Below are positions 9,013-17,405 of a DNA stretch of 64,000 nt, one piece after another. Every line of letters starts with the position of its first letter. Position 1 is the first letter of the stretch. The stretch is from the NCBI GenBank assembly GCA_900557455.1, contig USSM01000001.1, forward strand, positions 62,001-126,000, given 5' to 3'. The stretch is from an uncultured Collinsella sp. GTDB lineage: Bacteria > Actinomycetota > Coriobacteriia > Coriobacteriales > Coriobacteriaceae. The notes beneath the pieces were generated by a model that saw nothing but the letters and a program-made list of their open reading frames with translations, was not told the origin of the DNA and did not search any database. Both the position numbers and the translations under genes were made by a program.

Positions 9013-11316
9013 TCACGGTCGTTGGCATCGCATGGCAAAACCGGATACGGTCGGCGAGACGGTGATGTCTCCTTGTTCGATGGTGCATGCGAACGCGCAG
9101 CCCGCATCGCGAACGGCATCAATGCAGGCATCGGATGGATGGCCGTAGCGGTTGCCCTCGCCCGCGCTCGCGATAGAGAGCTCGGGGTTAAGCGTGCCCA
9201 TCAGGTCTGTGTCGACGGAAACTTTTGAGCCGTGATGCCCCAGCTTGAGCACATCGATATCCCCCACCTCCTGTACAAACTCACGCTCCTGATCGAGTTC
9301 GGCATCACCAGTGAGGAGCATACGCAGGCTCTTGCCTTCCCGAGCATAGGAGAGCAGCAAGACAAGCGAGTCCTCATTGCCCTCGCCATCTACCGTGTCA
9401 AACGGCCACATCACACGAGCCCGAAATGCGCCGATATCGACCGTGTCTCCGCGAGCCACCTGCCGATACATTACGCCGGGGCGATTCAGGACCTCAGCAG
9501 GCGCACCGTCCAGCGCATCGGCTGCAACCGCAATGGTACCAACCGAAAACTGATCGAGCACGTCGGGAAGGCCGCCCCAATGGTCTTCATCCCAATGCGT
9601 CACGAAGACGACGTCGATATGGTGGACGTTATTGCGAACCAACGCCGACACCACGCTTTCATCAAGCCCGCAGTCGACGAGCGCCACGGCGGCACCCTGA
9701 CGAACCAGAATCGCATCGGCCTGGCCAACATCGAGGACCGTTACCGAAGGCGGCGCACATCGATCCCAATAGACATACGGAACACCCGCTGCAAGCATCA
9801 GGCACACCAGCCCCACTGCCATGCTCCGTGCGCGAGGACGTGGCCACCAGACCAAGAGGGCCACCAGCGCGAACGGCACCACATATACCAAGGGCGTATC
9901 GGGCGGCACGCTTACGGATGCGCCCGGAACGGCAGCAAAGAGCTGTTCAAAGAACAGCGCACAGCGGGCGACAATCATGGGCACCACGAGCGCCCCGTGA
10001 CGCAGCAGCGGCACAAGCGAGCAGGGCACCAGCACAACCGATACAGCGAGCAGCACGCTTATCACCGGACCGATCACGGCATTTGCAAGTGGGGCAATGA
10101 GCGAAAACGTCTCAAATGCGGGAATCGTAACGGGAAGTGTCGCCAGCTGCGAGCACAGCGTGACAGACAAAACGCTGGCGACACCCGATGGCATGCCCAG
10201 CTCGCCCAAGGCGTAGGTGGCGTAGGGGCAAAAACAAAGGATGGCAAAGACACTGGCGCACGAAAGCTGAAAACCCATTTCGAACAATACCGTCGGACGC
10301 AGCAACACAAAGATTGCCATGGTGACGAACAGAGCCGAGAGGCCATGCCGACGACGCCCGGCGCCGTTGGCGACAAGCGACGCCGCCACCATGCAGCACG
10401 CGCGCACGGCCGAGGGCGAAGCGCCCGTAAAAACGGCATAGGCAGCGAGGGCCAGCACCAACAGCCCCCGCTGCAGCCCACGAGAGAGACGCGTCTTTTG
10501 CAGGGCGCTCTCAATCACAAACCCCACGATGGCAAGATGACTACCCGAGACAGCGATAAGATGTGCGGTGCCCGTTACCGAAAACCAATCGCCCGCCGGC
10601 TGGGCACGCAGCTCGGCCGAGCGTCCGCAGACAACGCCGGCAATGAGCGAGCGCGCTGGATCGGTCGCGGGCGCGATAACGGCAAGGAGCTCGTTTCGAA
10701 GCCAAGACAACGGGCCTGGAGGGCCCTCGTCGATCGATACCAACCGGACGACTTTAACCTTTCGAAGCTCGCCCCGAAGCACGCGTGAGCGCCCATACGC
10801 ATCATTCTCAAAGCGCGAAATTCGACCGATAGCACGTACATGCGAACCGGCGCCAAGCTCACGATCACACGACAGCCGTACCTGACCCAAACGCTTTTCG
10901 CCCGCATACGCATCACAGGTATAGGAGTACACACCGTCATTGATGAACGGGTCGCCGTGCACAACAAACTCAAGACTGCTCGCAGCCCGATTATTCAGCG
11001 CCCTCGAAGCACGCAGCGCTCCCATTGTCCAACCCGAGGACGCGACCGCTCCCGCCATGAAGCCGAGGGCAGCGGCATACAGCCATCGCCTCCACCGCAC
11101 AAGGCGCATGCAGGACCGAGCCAATACGATGCACGCCGCAGCCACAACGGGAATGGCCATAAGCAATGTGACGGGCGCTTTCCGCTCTCCCAGCAGCACA
11201 TCGGCTGCCACGTTAAGTACCAGGCCACAGCTCGCACACAAGCCGGCACAAAGGGCCATGGTCCACGGCATCAATGGGCGCGGTGGCATCACATGTTCGC
11301 GCTCGGACGCGCTCAT
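9013..11316 (-). CDS. comEC: ComEC/Rec2 DNA-uptake channel with metallo-beta-lactamase domain
   Basis: Inner-membrane channel through which single-stranded DNA enters during natural transformation. The 767-residue protein is full length. Two or three N-terminal membrane helices come first, then a DUF4131/OB-like soluble segment (about 100-190). The Competence domain follows, with TGTAHLIAVSGSHLAIVG and about ten helices. The C-terminal metallo-beta-lactamase-like domain has THWDEDHWGG, a GDAE motif and KLGHHGS. The ATG at 11316 overlaps the comEA stop by 4 bp (ATGA), so translation is coupled. All metal-site motifs are present, so the putative nuclease domain looks intact. Whether this organism is naturally competent is not known from sequence. 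Confidence 0.95.
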   Translation of the reverse strand: MSASEREHVMPPRPLMPWTMALCAGLCASCGLVLNVAADVLLGERKAPVTLLMAIPVVAAACIVLARSCMRLVRWRRWLYAAALGFMAGAVASSGWTMGALRASRALNNRAASSLEFVVHGDPFINDGVYSYTCDAYAGEKRLGQVRLSCDRELGAGSHVRAIGRISRFENDAYGRSRVLRGELRKVKVVRLVSIDEGPPGPLSWLRNELLAVIAPATDPARSLIAGVVCGRSAELRAQPAGDWFSVTGTAHLIAVSGSHLAIVGFVIESALQKTRLSRGLQRGLLVLALAAYAVFTGASPSAVRACCMVAASLVANGAGRRRHGLSALFVTMAIFVLLRPTVLFEMGFQLSCASVFAILCFCPYATYALGELGMPSGVASVLSVTLCSQLATLPVTIPAFETFSLIAPLANAVIGPVISVLLAVSVVLVPCSLVPLLRHGALVVPMIVARCALFFEQLFAAVPGASVSVPPDTPLVYVVPFALVALLVWWPRPRARSMAVGLVCLMLAAGVPYVYWDRCAPPSVTVLDVGQADAILVRQGAAVALVDCGLDESVVSALVRNNVHHIDVVFVTHWDEDHWGGLPDVLDQFSVGTIAVAADALDGAPAEVLNRPGVMYRQVARGDTVDIGAFRARVMWPFDTVDGEGNEDSLVLLLSYAREGKSLRMLLTGDAELDQEREFVQEVGDIDVLKLGHHGSKVSVDTDLMGTLNPELSIASAGEGNRYGHPSDACIDAVRDAGCAFACTIEQGDITVSPTVSGFAMRCQRP

Positions 11317-12023
11317 ACGCAGATGCAATCTTTGATTTTGGCGAGTTTCTTCTCACCGATCCCCGATACACGCATAAGGTCATCGACCGAGGCAAAGGCC
11401 CCGTTTTGCGTCCGCTCGTCGATAATCGATTGGGCCATAGAAGGCCCGATGCCCGAAAGCGTCTGCAGCTCCGCCGCACTTGCTGTATTGATGTTCACGA
11501 GCCCCGACGAAGATCCCGCACCAGGAGTCGCGGCAGAGCCGCTTTCGCCCCCGTCGACCGCCGCAGCCGCTTGTTGCTCCCCTACCGTCGGCACATGGAT
11601 CTTTTGACCATCTGTGATCTTGGACGCACGATTAAGCCCTGTCACATCCGCCTCGGCCGTAAGCCCTCCGGCGGCATCGATCGCCTGAGACACCCGCGCT
11701 CCGTCTTTGAGCAGGTACACGCCAGGCTTCACAACGGCGCCATCAACATCGACGTACACTTCGACAGCAGAAGAGCTCTTGTCAGACGACTCATCGGCAT
11801 CGTCAGGTGACGCATCCCCGGCCTCATGCACATCCAAGGCGCCCGCCTCATCACCGCGCTCAAACGACACGCCGCTGGAGCGGCTACTAAAACTTGCCAT
11901 CGCCAGGCCGCTCGCGGCGGCAATGACAACCAGAATCGCCACGACCACCGCCTTATGGCCGAGCAGCTTTTCTGCCCAGCGGTCCATCCGTTTAACCCGT
12001 TCGTGTTGCTCGCGTTGCGCCAT
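11313..12023 (-). CDS. comEA: ComEA DNA-binding competence protein
   Basis: Membrane-anchored receptor that pulls double-stranded DNA to ComEC. The 236-residue protein has a short basic N-terminus and one transmembrane helix near residues 26-45. A Ser/Asp-rich linker and a SLBB domain (VDVDGAVVKPGVYLL) follow. The C-terminus carries a pair of helix-hairpin-helix motifs (LVNINTASAAELQTLSGIG and VDDLMRVSGIGEKKLAKI). ATG 12023 has GGGAGG 8 nt upstream. The operon starts after the thiI terminator, and a 20-bp element shared with the comM-dprA operon lies 76 nt upstream of the start. Confidence 0.95.
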   Translation of the reverse strand: MAQREQHERVKRMDRWAEKLLGHKAVVVAILVVIAAASGLAMASFSSRSSGVSFERGDEAGALDVHEAGDASPDDADESSDKSSSAVEVYVDVDGAVVKPGVYLLKDGARVSQAIDAAGGLTAEADVTGLNRASKITDGQKIHVPTVGEQQAAAAVDGGESGSAATPGAGSSSGLVNINTASAAELQTLSGIGPSMAQSIIDERTQNGAFASVDDLMRVSGIGEKKLAKIKDCICV

Positions 12024-12099
12024 AGCAAACACCTCCCAACACCATCGTGTCAGGAAACGAACGCCGCAGTCTCCGCACGCCCACACCGGTTTTCGCGGT

Positions 12100-12119
12100 C
12101 AAACCAAAAGCTGACCAAA
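12100..12119 (-). promoter_or_regulatory. Candidate competence operator (copy 1, before comEA)
   Basis: The minus strand reads TTTGGTCAGCTTTTGGTTTG. It contains a TTTGGT direct repeat with 11-bp period, about one helical turn. The same 20 bases occur at 41499-41518 before yraN-comM-dprA, in the same orientation and at nearly the same distance from the first start codon (76 against 71 nt). Function is inferred. Confidence 0.6.
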
Positions 12120-12192
12120 ACCTTGCGAAAAAATGTCCATTTATTCAGGCACACGTCGACAAATGAACCGTTTATCGCCAAAAGCCCAGATA

Positions 12193-12226
12193 CAAAAAGG
12201 CCGACGATGCAAATGCACCGCCGGTC
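12193..12226 (-). terminator. Intrinsic terminator after thiI
   Basis: Minus-strand imperfect 13-bp stem (with G-U pairs and one mismatch) at 12199-12226 followed by CTTTTTG. It lies 12 bp beyond the thiI stop and separates thiI from comEA. Confidence 0.75.
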
Positions 12227-12237
12227 TATACACAACA

Positions 12238-13482
12238 TTATTCGTGATCTTGGTAAATCTCACGTGGAGCGAGCTCGGAATGCTTGCGTTTTAAGGTCTT
12301 AGGGGCCTTATACGTGTTGCTCTCGAAGTCGATGTACTCAGTCTGTTTGAGCAAACGCTCAATCATCTCCTCGTGATCGAACAGCTCCCACGCCTCATGC
12401 ACGGCATCAAGTTTAGCGTGCGTCTCGGGACGGCGCGGCATAAACAGCGTGCAGCAGTCGGGAGCGGCCTCAGTCGAGATATCGAACGTACCGATCTCCT
12501 CAGCGCGTGCGATGATCTCTTGCTTGTCCGAACCGATCAGCGGACGGAACACGGGGATCTTCACGGCCTCATTGACGGCCATGATGTTCTCGAGCGTCTG
12601 GGAGGCAACCTGACCGAGCGATTCACCAGTCACGATAGCCTTGGCGCCCTCGATATGCGCAATGCGCTCAGCAACCGAATACATGATGCGACGATACATG
12701 ATCACGCGCAAGTTGCTGGGGCAGGTCACCGAGATCTCACGCTGACAATCGCCAAACGGCACCACGTATAGGCGGCCGATCTGAACACCCGGCTCAAGCG
12801 CACGGATGATGTCCTGCACCAGATACTCGCTCGTATCAGGCGTCTGCGGACGACCGGAGAAATGTACCGGCACGCACACCGCGCCGCGACGCGCGAGCAT
12901 CCAGGTCGCCACCGGAGAATCGATGCCCGACGACAGAAGCGTCACGACCTTGCCGGCAGATCCCACCGGCAAGCCACCCACGCCGCGCTCGGAGCGCGCA
13001 TACACGTAGACACTACCCTGGACCACCAGCACGTGCACCATCGCGTCGGGGTCGTGCATCTGGACCTTTTTGTCGGGAAACGCCTCGCACAGCACCTCGC
13101 CAACCTGTCGATTGATATCAATCGAGGTGAGCTCGTAGTCGGTGTTCGAGCGCTTGGCATGCACCTTAAACGACTCGAAGGAACCAAATTCGCGCAGCGC
13201 CTTCACGGCGGCGGCGCAGTACTCCTGCGGGTCGCGGTTCGTATGATATGCCAGGGACACACGAGCAACGCCAGGCACAGTGCGGATAACGCGCGCCGCC
13301 TCGTCGGCCTGATGCTCGTTAAAGGTCACGAGGATATAACCGGAAATTCGAGACACGGCATTCACGGAAAAGGCGGCCAAGGCCGCCTTGATGTTATCCA
13401 TGAGGATATGCTCAAAATGTGCGCGGTTCTTGCCCTTCAGTCCAACCTCGTGATAGTGGACCAGGCAGACGCGGGCTGCCAT
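12238..13482 (-). CDS. thiI: tRNA 4-thiouridine synthetase ThiI
   Basis: ATP-dependent sulfur insertion at U8 of tRNA (s4U), and in some organisms sulfur transfer for thiamine thiazole. The 414-residue protein has an N-terminal ferredoxin-like/THUMP region and the PP-loop SSGIDSPVA near residue 185. It ends soon after the ATP pyrophosphatase domain, with no rhodanese domain, as in most Gram-positive ThiI. An AAPDCCTLFMP segment is present near residue 340. The ATG directly abuts the rpoZ stop (no spacer). It ends the mihF-gmk-rpoZ-thiI series, closed by a terminator. With no thi genes nearby, the tRNA role is more likely. Confidence 0.93.
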   Translation of the reverse strand: MAARVCLVHYHEVGLKGKNRAHFEHILMDNIKAALAAFSVNAVSRISGYILVTFNEHQADEAARVIRTVPGVARVSLAYHTNRDPQEYCAAAVKALREFGSFESFKVHAKRSNTDYELTSIDINRQVGEVLCEAFPDKKVQMHDPDAMVHVLVVQGSVYVYARSERGVGGLPVGSAGKVVTLLSSGIDSPVATWMLARRGAVCVPVHFSGRPQTPDTSEYLVQDIIRALEPGVQIGRLYVVPFGDCQREISVTCPSNLRVIMYRRIMYSVAERIAHIEGAKAIVTGESLGQVASQTLENIMAVNEAVKIPVFRPLIGSDKQEIIARAEEIGTFDISTEAAPDCCTLFMPRRPETHAKLDAVHEAWELFDHEEMIERLLKQTEYIDFESNTYKAPKTLKRKHSELAPREIYQDHE

Positions 13483-13764
13483 TTAGGCTTCAGCAACCTT
13501 GTGGCCGAGCGCCTTCTCGTAACGGGCCTCGTCGTAGGAGATGTCGCCGTCGACAATCTCGTCCATAGCCATCGAGATGGTATCGGCGCCGGAAAGCGCA
13601 ATGGTGATGTCGTCGACATCCTGGACGGCAAGCACGCGGTTGTGCTGGCCACGCAGCATGCTGTTAATGTCGCAGGCGCGCTTGGAGGCAAGCGAGGCGA
13701 GCAGGAAGCGGTTGTGATCGGTCTTCTCCAGAAGATCGTCAATGCAAGGCTTTACAACGGACAC
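13483..13764 (-). CDS. rpoZ: RNA polymerase omega subunit
   Basis: Small subunit that assists folding and assembly of beta-prime. The 93-residue product has the family core: KPCIDDLLEKTDHNRFLLASLASKRA, then DINSMLRG, and YEKALGHKVAEA at the C-terminus. The start is GTG at 13764 with an AAAGGA/GAGG region upstream. It lies 5 bp after gmk, the usual actinobacterial order, and abuts thiI. Confidence 0.93.
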   Translation of the reverse strand: MSVVKPCIDDLLEKTDHNRFLLASLASKRACDINSMLRGQHNRVLAVQDVDDITIALSGADTISMAMDEIVDGDISYDEARYEKALGHKVAEA

Positions 13765-13769
13765 GGACC

Positions 13770-14339
13770 TCAGATCCTTTCATGCATATCGAGAACGCGA
13801 ACGAGCTCATCGGTCGCGCGGTCGAGATCGTCATTCACCACGACGTCGTCGTAGCGGTCGGCAAGGGCAAGTTCATCGGCGGCGTTTGCCATACGCAGCT
13901 CGATCGTCTCGGGCGTCTCGGTACCGCGACCGACCAGGCGATCGCGAAGCACCTCGAGCGAAGGCGGCTTGATAAAGATCAACACGGCCTCGGGGAAACG
14001 CTCCTTGACCTGCAGGGCACCCTGAACATCGATCTCCAAGATCAGAGAGGAGCCAGAGGCGAGCTTGGATGTGACCTCACTCACCAACGTGCCGTAGCAG
14101 TTGCCGTGGACCTCAGCCCACTCAACAAACTCACCGTTTGCCACGCGGCGGTCGAACTCCTCGCGCGTCAGGAAAAAGTAGTTGACGCCGTCGACCTCAC
14201 CTTTGCGTGGTGCTCGCGTGGTAGCCGAAACCGTCAGGCCCAGGTTCGAGCGACGCTCGCGCACACGAGTGACGAGCGTGCCCTTGCCTGCACCTGACGG
14301 TCCAGAAATCACAAAGAGCTTTGAATCCTGAGCGCTCAC
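13770..14339 (-). CDS. gmk: Guanylate kinase
   Basis: Phosphorylates GMP and dGMP to the diphosphates with ATP. The 189-residue protein has the P-loop SGPSGAGKGTLV, the GMP-binding STTTRAPRKGEVDGVNY-like stretch (here SATTRAPRKGEVDGVNYFF), and GRGTETPETIELRM in the lid. The GTG start at 14339 immediately follows the mihF stop TAA without a spacer, so translational coupling is likely. The context mihF-gmk-rpoZ is a conserved actinobacterial arrangement. Confidence 0.96.
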   Translation of the reverse strand: MSAQDSKLFVISGPSGAGKGTLVTRVRERRSNLGLTVSATTRAPRKGEVDGVNYFFLTREEFDRRVANGEFVEWAEVHGNCYGTLVSEVTSKLASGSSLILEIDVQGALQVKERFPEAVLIFIKPPSLEVLRDRLVGRGTETPETIELRMANAADELALADRYDDVVVNDDLDRATDELVRVLDMHERI

Positions 14340-14648
14340 TTATTTGGTCAGCTGCTCGAGGAGCTGCTCGCGCTGGCGGACGCCGAGGCCCTGGACGCGA
14401 CGGGTAGCGGAGATGCCGAGCTCCTCCATGATCTTGGCAGCCTTGGCCTTGCCATAACCGGGGAGAGACTCGATGAGGGTGGAAACCTTCATGCGGGAAG
14501 CGATGGGGTCATCGGAGTTGAGCACGGACTCGAGGGACTTCTCGCCCTTCTTGATCTGCTCGCGAAGCTCAGCGCGGGCGTGACGTGCGGCGGCAGCCTT
14601 CTCAAGAGCCTGCTTGCGCTGCTCGTCGGTAAGCTGAGGGAGTGCCAT
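14340..14648 (-). CDS. mihF: Actinobacterial integration host factor MihF
   Basis: Nucleoid-associated protein that binds DNA through an H2TH-like motif and is unrelated to the alpha/beta IHF of Proteobacteria. The 102-residue product begins MALPQLTDEQR. A long basic helix follows (ARHARAELREQIKKGE), and the helix-turn-helix region SLPGYGKAKAAKIMEELGI leads to the terminal GLGVRQREQLLEQL. ATG 14648 has TGGAGG 5 nt upstream. It is the first gene of the gmk-rpoZ-thiI unit, with an extended -10 promoter about 45 nt upstream. Confidence 0.93.
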   Translation of the reverse strand: MALPQLTDEQRKQALEKAAAARHARAELREQIKKGEKSLESVLNSDDPIASRMKVSTLIESLPGYGKAKAAKIMEELGISATRRVQGLGVRQREQLLEQLTK

Positions 14649-14692
14649 TCGAACCTCCAAATAGTTGGGTTATATCTGATGCAATAATTGGC

Positions 14693-14701
14693 ATTTTAGC
14701 A
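14693..14701 (-). promoter_or_regulatory. Extended -10 promoter of mihF
   Basis: Minus-strand TGC followed by TAAAAT, 45 nt before the mihF start. A TTGACG nearby overlaps the extended element and cannot be its -35. Confidence 0.5.
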
Positions 14702-14785
14702 CGTCAAACGCACTAAATGCCCAATCGACGGCACCATAGGTTAGACGATACCTGCGAAAAGTGCAATATACGGAGGTTAAAGTTG

Positions 14786-14843
14786 AGCCCCTGACCTGCG
14801 ATTCCACACAAAGGATGGGAAAGTTTTCGCAGGCACAGGGGCT
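14786..14843. repeat. Long imperfect inverted repeat between pyrF and mihF
   Basis: AGCCCCTG-A-CCTGCGA (14786-14801) is the inverse of TCGCAGG-CA-CAGGGGCT (14827-14843), enclosing 25 nt that can itself pair TTCC with GGAA. No T tract follows on either strand, so it is a poor terminator. A further CCTGCGAAAA copy lies at 14751-14760. It could be a small dispersed hairpin repeat; copy number cannot be judged from one window. The rest of the 240-bp gap holds only the mihF promoter. Confidence 0.55.
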
Positions 14844-14888
14844 AATTTGTGCTAATGAGACCCAAAAGTGGTGACTTGAGGGAATCTT

Positions 14889-15605
14889 TTAGGCGACGTT
14901 TTCGACCAGCTCGGCAACGATAGCGTCAAAGGCGGCAACCGGGTCGTCGGCACCGGTGATGGGTCGGCCCACCACGATATGGCTCGCGCCGCGCTCGATA
15001 GCCTGAGAAGGCGTCGCCACACGGGACTGGTCACCAAGGGCGGCACCCACCGGACGAACGCCCGGAGTCACGATCAACGCGTCGGGGCCGAGCAGCTCGC
15101 GCATGTCATGGGCCTCCATCGGCGAGCACACGATGCCGTCGATACCGTTGGCCTGGGCAAGCTTTGCCAGGCGGGCGGCCTCCTCGGCCACGGGTGACTC
15201 GACGCCGATCTCAGCCAGCGAATCCTGGTTCATGCTCGTGAGCACGGTGATGGCGACGAGCTTGGCGCGGTCCTCGCGCGCCTCCTCGGCACCCTCACGG
15301 CACGCAGCGAGCATAGCACCAGAACCCAGGCCGTGGACCGAGAGCAGGTCGGCACCGGCAAGCGAGGCCGAACGGGCGGCACCGCGCACCTGATGCGGAA
15401 TGTCATGGAACTTGAGGTCGAGGAAGACCTTAAAGCCCAGGTCCTTGAACGTCTTGACGATCTCGGGGCCCTCGGCGTAATAGAGCGTCATGCCCACCTT
15501 GAGCCAAGCGGCATGACCAGAAAGCTCGTGGGCGAGCTCGAGCGCACGTTCACGGTCGCAGTCGAGGGCGACGATAACGCGGTCGCGGGCGTCGGTCTCT
15601 AGCAT
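14889..15605 (-). CDS. pyrF: Orotidine 5'-phosphate decarboxylase
   Basis: Last step of UMP synthesis (OMP to UMP plus CO2). The 238-residue protein shows VIVALDCD at the N-terminus and the catalytic Asp-Lys array DLKFHDIPHQV near residue 63. It also has VHGLGSGAML, TPGVRP and SHIVVGRPITGA near the end, the phosphate-binding loop. ATG 15605 lies inside the end of pyrD (7-bp overlap). It closes the pyrRBCKDF operon. Confidence 0.96.
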   Translation of the reverse strand: MLETDARDRVIVALDCDRERALELAHELSGHAAWLKVGMTLYYAEGPEIVKTFKDLGFKVFLDLKFHDIPHQVRGAARSASLAGADLLSVHGLGSGAMLAACREGAEEAREDRAKLVAITVLTSMNQDSLAEIGVESPVAEEAARLAKLAQANGIDGIVCSPMEAHDMRELLGPDALIVTPGVRPVGAALGDQSRVATPSQAIERGASHIVVGRPITGADDPVAAFDAIVAELVENVA

Positions 15606-16513
15606 TCGAAAGCACCTACCAGCTCGTTGATGTCCTTCACGCCCTGGGACTCCGCCCAGGCCTCGAGCTCGTGCGCGATCTTAATTGAGGCGCACGGATC
15701 GACGAAATTGGCCATGCCGACCGACACGCAGGTGGCGCCGGCCAGGATAAACTCGGCCGCATCCTCGCCCGTCATGACGCCGCCGACACCGTTGATGGGG
15801 ATATCGACGGCCTGAGCGACCTCCCAGACCATGCGAACGGCGATGTGGTGGCACAGCGGACCCGAAAGGCCGCCCTTGGGCTTGGCCACACGGGACTTGC
15901 GGGTATGAACGTCAATGGCCATGCCCTGGATGGAGTTGATGACCGAAAGGCCGTCGGCTCCCGCGGCCTCGAGAGCCTTGGCAATCTCGGCGACGTTGAC
16001 CGGCGCCATCTTTACGAACAGCGGCTTATCGGTCACCTTACGGCAGGCAGCCATAACGGCAGAGGCGCCCTCGGGCGAGGAGCCCATGGCGGCACCGCCG
16101 GCGGCAATATTGGGGCAGCTCACGTTGATCTCGTAGCCGGCAGCCCAGGGGCACAGCTCGACATACATCTCGAGCGCGCGGACAAACTCCTCGACGGAGT
16201 GACCGGCGACCTGACAGATGACCTGGCAACCGTCCTTGGAGAGCTGCTCGAGCCACGGACCGGACTCACGGGCAAAGGCAGCCACGCCGGGGTTCTGAAG
16301 GCCCACAGAGTTGATCATGCCGCCCGGGATCTCGGCCATGCGAGGCGCGGGGTTGCCGGGCCAGGGCTCGGCAGCACAACCCTTGGTGGTGATGGCACCA
16401 AGCTGGGAGACATCAAAGAAGTTCTGGAACTGCCATCCGTAGCCAAAGGTACCGGCTGCGGTGTTGATGGGGTTCTGCATCTTGACGCCGCCGAAATCGA
16501 CGGCCATGTTCAC
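15599..16513 (-). CDS. pyrD: Dihydroorotate dehydrogenase, class 1B catalytic subunit
   Basis: FMN enzyme oxidising dihydroorotate to orotate. As a class 1B enzyme it works with PyrK, encoded directly upstream, and passes electrons to NAD. About 304 residues: substrate-site NPINTAAGTFGYG, the active-site loop with NVSCPNI (catalytic Cys of class 1), FVKMAPV, and the FMN phosphate loop NGVGGVMTGEDA. Start choice is uncertain. GTG 16513 gives MNMAVDFGG and fits relatives; GTG 16522 would overlap the pyrK stop (TAGTG), and ATG 16507 is also possible. It overlaps pyrF by 7 bp. Confidence 0.94.
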   Translation of the reverse strand: MNMAVDFGGVKMQNPINTAAGTFGYGWQFQNFFDVSQLGAITTKGCAAEPWPGNPAPRMAEIPGGMINSVGLQNPGVAAFARESGPWLEQLSKDGCQVICQVAGHSVEEFVRALEMYVELCPWAAGYEINVSCPNIAAGGAAMGSSPEGASAVMAACRKVTDKPLFVKMAPVNVAEIAKALEAAGADGLSVINSIQGMAIDVHTRKSRVAKPKGGLSGPLCHHIAVRMVWEVAQAVDIPINGVGGVMTGEDAAEFILAGATCVSVGMANFVDPCASIKIAHELEAWAESQGVKDINELVGAFEC

Positions 16514-16521
16514 GGTACCCA

Positions 16522-17313
16522 CTAGAAGACCACCACCTTGGAAGCATCGAACACGGGGCCGCACATGCAGGCGCCCTTCATACCGTCGACCGTCTCGACA
16601 TTGCAGGTGTTGCAGGCGCCAAAGCCACAGCTCATCATGCGCTCGAGCGACACCTCGCAGTACGCACCGGCCTCGGCGGCAGCGGCGGCGACCTTCTTCA
16701 TCATGACGGCGGGACCGCAGCTAGCCACGTAGTCGTAGCCGCCCTCGCCAAGCAGCTCGGCGGCAGGATCGGTGCAGAAACCGTGCATGCCGAGCGAACC
16801 GTCGTCGGTGCACACGTTAACCGTATCGCACAGCGAGCGGAACTCATCGACGCCCACGGCCTTGGACGCGGTACCAAAGCCCAGGCACACGTCGACGGCC
16901 ACACCCTGCTCGGCAAGCTTACCGGCAAGGCACAGCACGGGCGGAACACCGATGCCGCCGGCGACAAGCAATGCCTTCCTGGTGCCCTCGGGTACCAGCC
17001 AGCCGCGGCCGCCAGGGCCCAGCAGGTTGGACTTGGAACCGGGGCCCATCTGCGACAGGCGACGGGTGTCGTCGCCCACGACGGCGTACCACAGCTCGAC
17101 GGTGCCGGCCTGGGCGTCGGCGCGATAGTAGCTCAGGGGCACGCGAAGCAGCGAGGACGCATCGCCGGGTACGGCAATGTTCATAAACTGACCGGGCTTG
17201 AGCGCACTTGCAAGCTTGGGGGCCGAGATGACGAGCGAGAAGATGCCGTCGGCGATCTCCCGGTTCGAGACGACCTCGAAGTCGTGCATGCGTGCAGTGG
17301 AAGGTGTGGGCAT
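16522..17313 (-). CDS. pyrK: Dihydroorotate dehydrogenase electron-transfer subunit PyrK
   Basis: FAD and 2Fe-2S subunit that connects PyrD to NAD. The 263-residue protein has the ferredoxin-reductase fold: a flavin-binding RVPLSYYRAD, the pyridine-nucleotide loop LLVAGGIGVPPV, and a C-terminal cysteine cluster SCGFGACNTC plus GACMCGP that ligates the 2Fe-2S centre. ATG 17313 has GGAG 6 nt upstream. It lies between pyrC and pyrD and shares their transcript. Confidence 0.94.
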   Translation of the reverse strand: MPTPSTARMHDFEVVSNREIADGIFSLVISAPKLASALKPGQFMNIAVPGDASSLLRVPLSYYRADAQAGTVELWYAVVGDDTRRLSQMGPGSKSNLLGPGGRGWLVPEGTRKALLVAGGIGVPPVLCLAGKLAEQGVAVDVCLGFGTASKAVGVDEFRSLCDTVNVCTDDGSLGMHGFCTDPAAELLGEGGYDYVASCGPAVMMKKVAAAAAEAGAYCEVSLERMMSCGFGACNTCNVETVDGMKGACMCGPVFDASKVVVF

Positions 17314-17405
17314 AGACGCTCCAATCCCCCATGCGGTTGCATGGTCCAAACGAACAGAAAGCGCGGCACCGCAAGGGCGCCGCGCACAAAAGCGATAAGG
17401 CTATG

